From Heloderma charlesbogerti (Eukaryota > Chordata > Lepidosauria > Squamata > Helodermatidae): 64,000 nt of DNA. The notes beneath the pieces are model-generated. The model worked only from the letters and a program-made list of their open reading frames with translations. It ran no database searches and was not told the DNA's origin. The position numbers and the translations under genes are program-made. Shown one piece after another: positions 55,501-64,000 of the stretch (position 1 is its first letter; every line of letters begins with the position of its first letter). The stretch is taken from assembly GCA_026122225.1 (NCBI GenBank), contig JANEZZ010002887.1, positions 1,054,001 through 1,118,000 of the forward strand, given 5' to 3'.

Positions 55501-56786
55501 AGGCAAGATCAATTTGCTGTCACTTTTTCTGCCCTGGTCTTGCTGCACTTAGACAAGGTTTTCTTGAACTACCACCTCCATGGTTGCCAACTATTACTGG
55601 AGTTTGCATTGCCTGCCCTACCACTGAGCAGCCTGCTAACAGAAGTAAATTCTGTCTCTATGTGCCATCCTTACAGTTTCATCCTAATAATGTAATTAGG
55701 GTGGAGCAGCATAGCACCCTTTTTATTACTTAGCCTTTACTGAAATTTTCCCAAGAGATTTTTGTATTTTATCATTCATGTTGTAATTAATACAAGAGAT
55801 CACTGGCACATTTCCTACCCAGCTTAACATTTCCATGAACTGCTTCCAACAACATCAGAAAAAAGAAAGGAACATTGTTACTATTTCTTTTTTCTTTCTT
55901 TTTTCTAATACTTTTTATTCTACTTTTATCTTTATAAATGAAATAAAAAACACCAACAACATAATCATCTTCTACAGTTTCCAACATTACAGTATTCTTA
56001 AGAGGACCCATCAATAAAATAGAGAAAAAGAGAAGGAAAAGAGAATATAAAAAGGAGAGAGAAGGACAAAGGGGAAAAAGCATTGTTCCTATTTCTAAAG
56101 GGCAACTTCATCCTTCCTTCTCTGCCAGTTTCCCACCTCCAAACAGGCCAACCCACACAGTTTTCAGCCCCATAGAGAAAAACAAATAGGCACATGCATC
56201 TTTTCCCCTATAGGGTCATACGGCTGGGAGTATATTTGTGGATGGGAAATTTGCAATGAAAGTGTCAAAATGACCCTATTCGCTCCCTGCCCCTTTATGC
56301 TGGTGTCCCACTGGAATTTGGAGTTGTGCCTGATGCTTTCAATTCAAAAAGAAAATAAAAACATTCAGAACATCCTTGTTATTTAACACATTTGTATCAA
56401 AATTCACATAGATGATTACATCCCAGGGTGAAAATTAGAGCTGAGCTGAAAGTTCTCATATAAGATCTTTCATCTCAAATCTTAGGAGTGGCAGTTGGCA
56501 AAAGGATGACACAAAACCACCTTCCACTTTTTTTGGGGGGGGGAGATAATTCTTTTCAGTGGCAAGGGTCTACCAGCTAGTGTAGCAGTGGCCTTTTCTT
56601 TGTTTCAGAATAGTGTCTCCTGCTGCAAGTGGTGGCAGCATAGCTCATTGGCTACCATTTCCCCAGAATCACCCCTCGGAATGATGCGTGTGGGCGTGAG
56701 AGGCAGAAAGTAATCTGTTTCGCACACATTGCAATCTTCCCAAACAGGGAAAAGTCTACGTTACTTCTATAGAAAGCCAATGTAGC
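55501..56786. other. Unassigned sequence
   Basis: About 1.3 kb with no supported gene. It includes an A-rich and pyrimidine-rich stretch at 55850-56090. Confidence 0.4.
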
Positions 56787-57168
56787 TTAGGGGACAATCC
56801 TATGGCCGCTGGTCAGTGGCTAGACGGCCATAGGATAGGTTGGTTCCCTCACCCCCTCCCGCACTGCCTCGTAGGCAGCGCAGAATGGCCCCGCACTCCA
56901 CGCTCGGAAGAGCGTGGAGCGGTGAAAACGGGGCGTTCCTCGGGGCGTTCCAGGGGGGGAAATTTGGTACGACACATCCAACATGTTGTCTGGCCGCTGC
57001 TGCCAACGCTCCGACTTGCCACAGCTAGACAGCCGAAGTCGGCGGTCTAGCCGCAAATGCAGGGTGGCTGAAGCATGGAGGGGATGATCCCCTTCATACT
57101 TTTCCTGCCCTGCATTGGATAGCTGATCACCTCCGAGTTTGGAGGCGGCCGCCTATCCTGGTACAATC
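56787..57168. mobile_element. Family E non-autonomous element
   Basis: The left end 'gacaatcctatggccg' and right end 'cctatcctggtacaatc' are inverted. The blocks 'ggctagacggccataggata', 'cgcactgcctcgtaggcagcg', 'acagctagacagccga', 'ccctgcattggatag' and 'ggaggcggccgcctatcc' follow the order of 28873-29310. Unusually CpG-rich for a repeat. Confidence 0.65.
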
Positions 57169-57175
57169 ACTTCCT

Positions 57176-57345
57176 CCGTGGTTAAAGTGCTGTATGGACC
57201 AGAGAGACCTGGCTTCAAATCCCTGCTCAGCCACAAAGCTTACCCAGGTGACCTTGGGCAGAACTGTTGCAAAGGCAAAGAGGGCAGGGCAGGTATGCCA
57301 CACTGAGCCACTTCGGAGAAACGCTGGGATAAAAATATAATATAC
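57176..57345 (+). mobile_element. tRNA-derived SINE with L2-like tail, diverged
   Basis: 'cgtggttaaagtgctgta', 'ggcttcaaatccctgctc' (B-box region), 'gccacaaagcttaccc' and 'cgctgggataaaaatataata' match the SINE at 17700 with internal losses. Confidence 0.45.
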
Positions 57346-57872
57346 TTGTACGATATATAGATATATTTATAAAAGTATGAGTCAGCTTTTAGGCCCAGTG
57401 GGGTTCCCAGGGCGACTTAGAGTTAAAACTTGCAAAAAATTAAAGACTTCAATTAAAAAAAAAATAATACAATTTAAAACAATATTTCTAAACCAGATGA
57501 GATGGACAGGACAGCTAATTTTTAGGGAAGTATTTGTTCACACACACACACTCCTCCTCCCAGCACTGCCTATGAAGCTCTCCCTCTAAAGATGAATGCA
57601 AAATTCCTTTGATAGCATGCAGAGAAGTGAATCAAGGTTCTAAAAGACAAAACCATTCCCTTAGAAGAGATGAAGTAATGCAAATAACATGCAAGTTTTT
57701 GTTGTTTAATTTGCTAAACTTCCTGGGCCATTACGGAAGCTTTGATTTTGTAAGAAGCTGGCTGGCTGGCCCCTCCTGTTATGTGTTCAAAGCTTGCAGC
57801 GTTGTGCAGTGCCTCCTGCTCATTAGGACTAAGTTGAATGGTTAGTCAGGTGTCTTACCTATTCATTTCCAG
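57346..57872. other. Unassigned, leading to the candidate exon
   Basis: No repeat recognised apart from a short CA run at about 57540. The last 20 bases form the polypyrimidine tract and acceptor of the exon at 57873. Confidence 0.4.
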
Positions 57873-57981
57873 CTTTGCCATGCATGCACCTGTAAGCTCC
57901 TCACACAGTTTGATGTCTAATCCAGTATCCAAGAGTGGAGTGCGAAGAGGAAGCTATGATGATATTACTACAAAGAATCCA
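57873..57981 (+). CDS. Candidate internal coding exon (gene not identified)
   Basis: A polypyrimidine tract and acceptor ('cttacctattcatttccag') precede 109 bp that read open in one frame, followed by a consensus donor 'CCA|GTGAGT'. The exon begins with the last base of a codon and ends on a codon boundary, encoding 36 full codons: 'FAMHAPVSSSHSLMSNPVSK' then 'SGVRRGSYDDITTKNP'. The serine-rich stretch and 'RRGSYDD' (a basophilic-kinase-like R-R-x-S site) suggest an intracellular regulatory protein's disordered region. I do not recognise the gene. Codon usage is balanced, unlike repeat-derived frames nearby. No partner exon was found in the window, so the introns would be long. Confidence 0.55.
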
Positions 57982-58569
57982 GTGAGTACAAGAGCATCAG
58001 TGCTAAATATTTTGTCTATTGTGCATCAGAGGACATGGGTATCAATCCAAGAAGGTGGCACTTCATTCTGATTAGTTTACAACAGTAAACCCAGCGTCTT
58101 GTGCCTTTAATTAGGCAGAATTATCTTGTGTGTCTTGTTGTTCTTCCGGTAAAACACAATAATAAGCAAAGTTTTGAGCCTTAAATCTCGGAAAATCTTC
58201 CAGCTAATGTTTATATCTTGCAGTTGCCATTATCCACATTACACACAGTTGTAGTTTGATTAGTCTATTTGTATTTATTTTAATACTAATTGCAAAAATA
58301 AGAATCTAACATATGGAGAAATAGATCATCTGGTACATATGGATAGCTTAGAAGTGCTAATTCAAGAAAAGCACTGTTTGGTTATGAGAGAGTAATAATA
58401 GTATATACAGGAGTTTTAAAAAGGATTAGCAAATTTTGTAGGGGAAAGAGGGATATCAAAAATTGCTCAATATTCATCCAAATTGCTTAGTGTTGTTCAT
58501 TGGCAGCCACAGCCTGCGTGGGAGTGGATGGCAGGAATGGACTGCATTCTCATCTACTGTCCTCCAACT
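57982..58569. other. Unassigned AT-rich sequence, probably intronic
   Basis: Downstream of the candidate exon; no feature recognised. Confidence 0.4.
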
Positions 58570-58666
58570 TACAATGCAATCCTATGTGTCTCTCCTCAGA
58601 AATAAGCCTCATTTAGTTCAATGAGGCTTACTCCCAGGTAGGTGTGTATAGGAATGCAGCCTTAGT
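58570..58666. mobile_element. MITE family C, well preserved
   Basis: 'acaatgcaatcctatgtgtc', 'ctcagaaataagcctcatt', 'caatgaggcttactcccagg' and 'gtgtataggaatgcagcctt' make a complete hairpin. Confidence 0.65.
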
Positions 58667-58786
58667 TGGAATTAAGCCCAACAAAGTAGGGACCAGACAG
58701 GCCTCAGTGGCAGGTCATTCCTGGCAGGTCAATGCCATACAGAGGAAGCCCAATTCCATGGCGTTACAGCTGGGGTGGTCAGAAGC

Positions 58787-58888
58787 TAGATCTCCAGAAG
58801 TTTTGGACGTCAACTCCCAGAAGCCCCTGCCAGCATGGCCAGAGGTCAGGAATGCTGGGAGCTGAAGTCCAAAACATCTGGAGATGTA
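58787..58888. mobile_element. Fold-back MITE, family A
   Basis: 'agatctccagaagttttgga' and 'cgtcaactcccagaag' pair with 'gctgggagctgaagtcc' and 'aaaacatctggagat'. The outermost 'cccaacctggtg' arms are absent. Confidence 0.65.
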
Positions 58889-59755
58889 CTTTCTGTCCCA
58901 CCCCATGCCACCCGCTTTGCAGTCCTCATTTTTAAAAGGAAGAAGACACAGAACAGGGATTCTGCCATGAACGTGAGAGCATACGGAAGCATGAATGGGA
59001 GAAGGCACTCTCCAAAGATAGCTTTTATACACAGTTTGGCAAGTAGTAACAGCAGTGTTTCTATGGTTTAGGTTAGTTTGATCTAAGGCAGTAAAAGCTG
59101 GTCTAGCTTGCTTTTATTGCTATCATTGTTGTCATTGCAGTGTAATCTAATATATAATAGATTAATGGTAGAGCTGGAAAAAGGGTATCCCCCCATTTTA
59201 AGTCTCAGCAAAAAAAAGTCAAACATTTAAATGCTGACTTTTAAAAACTTCCTTTCTATATTTATTTGGCAATACAGGAGTATCAACTAGGAAAATATAT
59301 AACTGTTCGATAAAAGCAGGTTATTGTGCAGATAAATGGGTCCCTGTGTCCAGCATCCAGAAGTGGCCCGTGGAGAAGGCTCCCTTGGCTATATTTGGCT
59401 CGTGCACAATGTGCCAAATCCATATTTTGTTGTATGCAGCAATCAGCTGCCAGTCAGGGCCAAACTTTTAAACATTTGGGTCAACGCATTCTTATGATAT
59501 ATCCAAACTAACCTGAAAACTGCCTGTCTGTCTTCAGGGAAAAGATGGCCCATTAGTCTAGGGGCGGAAAAAAGCTGAAAGATACATGAGAACTGAGTTT
59601 CCTTCTGAATATTGTGGGGGAAACTGGATATTCACTGAGTTTTAATGGAGTTTTATTTTTCACATCAAAAGGTGCCTTGGGGGGCAGTGAAATTTCCTTC
59701 AACAAAGCAGTGCTTCTCCCCTATCCCCATGACATAAATTACAATCCATACCCCT
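58889..59755. other. Unassigned sequence
   Basis: No supported gene or repeat. Confidence 0.4.
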
Positions 59756-60204
59756 TAGGGATGGATGAAAAATTCATTCGGTCCAAATGTTTTTGCAAAC
59801 ATGCCAGATTTGCACCTCCTGAACCTATATGAGAACTAGAATGCCCTTGCACACCAAAGTCCACATTTTAAAGAATTTTGTAATGACATTTGCAACTCAA
59901 GAAATGCACACACAAATGCGTATATTAAGGGAAAATGCACATAAACATGCATTTATTACCGAACCGATTTGGGTAAAATCTCTTGCAAAAACTGTGCAAA
60001 CTAGGAAAAGTGCATACAAAAATGCATGTATTAAAATTAATGTGCACAAATGTACAGATGAATTGCGGGGGGGGGGGTGGCCTCATGCAAACCAATTGCA
60101 AATGCAAACTTTGCAAACTCATGTAGAACCAGGTCAAAACAAACTTATGGTTAGGAAAATGAGAAACTACATGAAACCAGAAGTGAGAGGTTTTCCCATC
60201 CCTG
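59756..60204. mobile_element. AT-rich hAT-like repeat, family F
   Basis: The termini 'tagggatggatgaaaaattc' and the complement 'caGGGATGGgaaaacctc' are inverted. The interior is made of variants of 'aaaatgcacataaacatgcat'. A poly-G run sits at about 60066-60076. No coding and no clear target duplication. Confidence 0.45.
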
Positions 60205-61372
60205 CTGCCCTGTAGCACTTGCCAAGGTAGGGGAAGAAAACATGTGCAGGGCATCCTGCAGAGGGTTGCATCCTTTAAAATGGAGACAATCTCCAGGGTA
60301 AAACTTCTCCCTCTCTTGGAAAGAAAGGGCAGGGCCCCACTGTGGACTGCCTCCCTTAAAGCACCTGTACCTGTTCTTAAAGGAGGCGTTCCACAACACA
60401 GTGCCCAGAATCATCTCTCTCCTTCTCAGGGCATCCTTTAAAGCAGCAGCTGCTCCTTCCCCATCCCCATTTCATGGGTCCCTGAACAATCACCAAAATG
60501 GTGGGGGCTACATGAAACATTGCATGAAAAAGTGGACATGTTTTGGCTCAGCCATAGGGAAAATGCCTTCCTTATGAGCCACCACTCCCATTACATTGTG
60601 ATAGCCTATTTTACCCCTTAGGCCACGTGCAACGTGGCCTAAGACCCCCCCTTGTGAGAGGCAGGGAAATTCCCAGGAATGAGCTGATGACACCTTGCCT
60701 TGCTAATGTTTGTACTTGCTCCAGTGAGAACAACCCAGTTTTTCTTAGCTATATTGAAATGTAGAATCCAGTGCTCTCTCCTTCACGTAGCTTGCTTCTT
60801 GAGATATGGGCCAGATGAAAAAACAGCAGGTAGATTCTAAAATTAAAGTATTGCATTAACTGTCACATGGATTGTTAGGTATATGACTTGCTGCCGAGAA
60901 ATGGGCCTGAAACTCACCTTCTATCAGGTGAGATACTCTTGGTTTGTCTTGTGGGAGAGGGTCGAGAACCCTTTAGCCACCCATCACTTTTGTGCTATCA
61001 ATTCCTTAGCCCTAACTGCTTTTCCCAGTTGGCTTTTACTCTAGGACAGGGAAGAGGAACCTTTTTCAGCCAGAGGGCTGCATTTCCTAGTGGCTAACCT
61101 TCTGGATGCCACATATCAGAGGTGAGCCAGTTCCCCTGCAAAAAGGAGTGGGGTCAAAGGTAAAGTGGACAGGCCACTCACTCTCTCATATACACACATT
61201 GGCAGGTTGTTGATCAGATGAGCTTTATAGGACCAGGCAAGGCCCGAAGACAGTCCATGTTCCACTCCTCCTCACAAGTGAAGCTACAAGGGATGCAAAG
61301 TGGGGTGGGGTATTCTGACTAGAATCTGTGCAAATCCCTCTTTCTGCCTTCTCCACCAGGAGATTATAGAAC
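60205..61372. other. Unassigned sequence
   Basis: About 1.2 kb with no supported feature. Confidence 0.4.
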
Positions 61373-61640
61373 AGGGGTGGGTAACTTTGGGGCTCCAGGA
61401 GCCACCTTCCATCCCCTGGACCCCCACCCCACTCTGGGGCCACAGTCCTGTTGCCGCCACACTGGTGAAATATGGCAGCATGGCAGTGGCAAAAAAATAG
61501 TTTGCTGCTGAAATTTGCCAGCAAACTGCTACAGATCCTTAAAAAGGACAAATTTAGCTTGTCCTTTTTAAGACTCCTTAGCGGTTTGCAGCTGAATTTT
61601 GGCAGCACACTGCCATTTTTTCCCCTCATCACACAGCATG
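61373..61640. repeat. Fold-back repeat, unclassified
   Basis: 'cagcaaactgctacagatcc' and 'ttaaaaaggacaa' are complemented across a 7-base loop by 'ttgtcctttttaag' and 'ggtttgcagctgaattttgg'. The left end resembles that of the repeat at 6008. Confidence 0.45.
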
Positions 61641-62454
61641 GCAAGGGAAATTTCAGTGGTTCAGCCAGGGCCATAGAAGAGAAGATGGGGCACATGCGTG
61701 TTGTCCACCCCAACTAGAAGAAGCCTTGGGTGCTTGGGGGGGATAATTTATCCAAAATGTCTATCCTGCCACTCCCAGAATCAGAGTGTGGTAACTCCTC
61801 TTCCTCTCCAAGAAGTCTGCAGAGAGGGCTGGTGAATTTGCGGGTTATGAGCTTGGCTCAAAGATATTCTGAAAAGCTGGAGGAGTCTGAGGGCCATGTC
61901 ATAGTACCAGGGGTGCCATCCAGGGGCGGGCAGGATAGCAGGGAAGACTCTTCTGCAGTGCAGACACCAGCACTGGCCAATCAAATCCTTGCTTAATGGA
62001 TCTAATCCTTCAATACAAATCACATTGCCCTTTCCCATATAGGCTTGTTTTCTCTGCCAGTAAAAGAGGCCAGGAACTGGCAAAGATCAAGAAGCTAGCA
62101 GCACACATATTGGCTAGAAGTCAGTACATTTTCTTCAGAAGTTCTTCATGAGTGCCAATGCAGGGGGTAATTAAAGAAGAACAGTACCTCGTGGGAAAAC
62201 CAGTAGATGAGGCTCATCGGACAGGACAGGCTCTTCTGGTGCCAGGACAAGGAAGGAATAGGTTTGTTGTTGTCCTATATGCATCTGTGACAAAGTACAA
62301 CTTCAAGGGACGAATAATCCCCATGCTCTACCAAGCACACCGTGGAATGCATTTAACTCTTTGCTTGTTAGCCAGAGATGCATCTGCTGCATACAGTCCA
62401 GCAAAACACTCTTAGAATGAGTTATTTTCAGTGAGAATATCACAGCGTTCAGCA
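61641..62454. other. Unassigned sequence
   Basis: An 88-codon open frame ends at 62415 but has no upstream in-frame start other than GTG and no recognised domain. Otherwise featureless. Confidence 0.35.
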
Positions 62455-62456
62455 GT

Positions 62457-62487
<31 letters not shown>

Positions 62488-62702
62488 ATCCTGCCTTTTT
62501 TCCTCTTGCAAAGAACCCGACACGGCTTACATAGTCTCATCTTCATTTTATCCTCACAACAACAACCCTGTGAGGTAGGTTAGGCTGGGAGTCAGTGACC
62601 GGCCCAAAGTCACCGAGTGAGCTTCATGGCCGAGTGGGGACTTGAACCTGGGTTTCCCAAGTCCAAGGCCAACACTCTAACCACTACACAACACTTACTC
62701 CT
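62455..62702 (-). mobile_element. tRNA-derived SINE with L2-like tail, next to (TTTC)n
   Basis: Minus strand: 'tgtgtagtggttagagtgtt', B-box region 'gggttcaagtcccc', 'cggccatgaagctcactcgg', 'cctacctcacagggttgttg', then the tail joins a (GAAA)n tract (plus-strand TTTC at 62459-62487). The microsatellite probably grew from the SINE tail. Confidence 0.7.
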
Positions 62703-63099
62703 CCCTAGCCCATGGGTCCAAGGCAGCTTCCAGCAATTTCATCGACATATAGCTCAGTTCCCAAATGACTCCCAGTCTTAGGGTGCGGGGCTGGCGTCAA
62801 GGGTTGGCATGGCTGAGTGCCTGTCGAGGCTCACAGCCTTGCAGGGGGCACATTACTGACCCTCAGAGCCATCTGTCCCTGCTCTTCCTCCTGGCAGTTG
62901 CAGCCTATTCACCTGTCCTCTCCAAGACTACAAGCAGGGATAAGAGCAAGGAGAAGGCACGGCAGACTCTGCTCGCTTTGCCCTGACAGAGATTAAGCCC
63001 AGAGGGAGTGCACAAGTAAATGAGCAGTAGCAACAGTGGCAAGGAGGGGGCCCCACTGAGTGCACTTGGCCCAAAGGCCTTCCCAAAATCAGGAGCAGG

Positions 63100-63665
63100 G
63101 CAGGCACACCGTTAGGGTGCATACAGGCCTACTTGGACACCGGAGGGCATGCAGGCTTCTGAGTATCCAGAGCAAAGTAATGAGAGCAGAGAACTGAATG
63201 AAAGCTGTTAACTGAGCAAAGGCCCAGGGCCAGATTGAGGCCTTATATTCTTGCTGTCCCTGATTCACCAGCTGAAGTTGAGTCTGTTTCTTCATGGGCT
63301 ACAGCTGGGACCTCCTACTCATAAGTAGACCCTTCCTCCTGCATAAAGGGACCAAGGCTATTTGAGCGCCCAGGCAGGTGCTCCAGTGATGACTCTGTGT
63401 CCCAACTGGTCCATCACCGCCAACGCTCCGGACGCATGGATGCTCCGGATGGATGAGGGAGGAGAGTCAGGAACCCTGGTGGGGCTCAGGATGGGGTCAG
63501 AGGGATTTTTGTGGACCTCAGGTGAGCCATTCCTGCAATGGGACTCCTCGGGTTCTCCCATGTCTTCTGTGGGATGCCTTGCCCCATGTCTTGCTGAGGA
63601 ATCCAAATCCTCCTCCTCCTCTGAAGAGGTCTTCCATAAGTTTGGGTTGCCCAGGAGCCTGACAC
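63100..63665 (-). repeat. LTR-like repeat
   Basis: The minus strand starts TGTCAGGCTCCTGGG at 63665 and has a TATA-like 'aagaatataaggcctc' about 400 bp in, the same layout as 19105-19630. The 3' boundary is not defined. The 114-codon plus-strand frame across it is considered chance. Confidence 0.35.
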
Positions 63666-63689
63666 CATACTACAACAGCAGACCCCAAC

Positions 63690-64000
63690 TTTTGGGGGTG
63701 GCTTAGTGGTTAAGACGCTGAACTGCAGACTGGAAGGTCGGCAGGTCAGCAGTTCGAGACCCGAGTGCCGTGTGACAGAGTGAGCTCCCGTCTTCAGTCC
63801 CAGCTTCTGCCAACCTAGCAGTTCGAAAGCAAGAAATTGCAAGTAGATAAATAGGTACCGCCTCGGCGGGAAAGGTAACAGCGCTCCGTGCACCTCGGTG
63901 TTCAGTCATGCCGGCCACATGACCACGGAAGCGTCTTTGGACAGCGCTGGCTCTTCGGCTTAGAAACGGGGATGAGCACCACACCCTAGAGTCGGACACG
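63690..64000 (+). mobile_element. Sauria-type SINE with BovB 3' tail, cut by window end
   Basis: A tRNA-like head (A-box 'tggcttagtggttaa', B-box 'cagttcgagacc') leads into 'ctagcagttcgaaagcaag', 'ataggtaccgcctcggcggg', 'gccggccacatgaccacgg' and a tail 'gagtcggacacg', which matches the BovB 3' end ('gagtcggacacaactgaac' at 16647). The tail match is direct evidence that BovB machinery moves this SINE. The last bases fall outside the window. Confidence 0.8.

Noticed and set aside
62152..62415. 88-codon frame with protein-like composition ('GRNRFVVVLYASVTKYNFKG')
   Set aside because: An in-frame stop lies just upstream, the only upstream start is GTG, there is no clear acceptor in frame and no family recognised. 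It could be a pseudogene fragment, but the evidence is too thin.

Overview
This is vertebrate nuclear DNA, almost certainly from a squamate reptile (lizard or snake). The diagnostic signals are several copies of the RTE-clade LINE BovB, Sauria/Squam1-type SINEs (one carrying the BovB 3' tail), a CR1 LINE with an SGNH-esterase ORF1, L2-type LINE 3' ends, and a very dense set of short fold-back DNA transposons. The species cannot be named from this window.

Little host coding sequence is visible. There are two candidates. One is a CpG island at about 10.43-11.16 kb with a possible signal-peptide first exon on the minus strand (10574-10682). The other is one 109-bp internal exon on the plus strand (57873-57981) with good splice sites. 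Neither gene could be named. The rest looks intronic or intergenic and is dominated by mobile elements.

Layout. 0-10.4 kb: SINEs, many palindromic MITEs, an 864-bp non-autonomous element (3853-4716) and an L2 remnant. 10.4-11.2 kb: CpG island. 11.2-15.2 kb: MITEs and mostly unassigned DNA. 15.2-16.7 kb: a 586-bp fold-back element with a perfect 8-bp target-site duplication (TSD), a Helitron-type helicase fragment and a 61-bp BovB tail. 17-22.7 kb: SINEs, an LTR-like block, LINE 3' ends and a 5S rRNA-derived SINE with a CR1 tail. 25.6-28.2 kb: a BovB inserted into a SINE tail. 29.8-37.6 kb: a nearly full-length CR1 with a full-length BovB nested inside it. 37.6-40.5 kb: L2 remnants and a MITE split by an L2 3' end. 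45.7-47.7 kb: a 5'-truncated BovB inside another LINE. 52.3-55.5 kb: a second full-length BovB. 55.5-64 kb: unassigned sequence, the candidate exon, more MITEs, an LTR-like block and a Sauria-type SINE running off the window end.

Taken together the window shows a transposon ecosystem. Three autonomous LINE types (BovB, CR1 and a CR1/L3-like LINE) each sit near a SINE that shares its 3' tail, the expected signature of SINEs that use a partner LINE's reverse transcriptase. The two full-length BovB copies are very similar and each carries a single obvious ORF-breaking change, so BovB was active recently in this lineage. I found no CRISPR array, operon or bacterial-type system.
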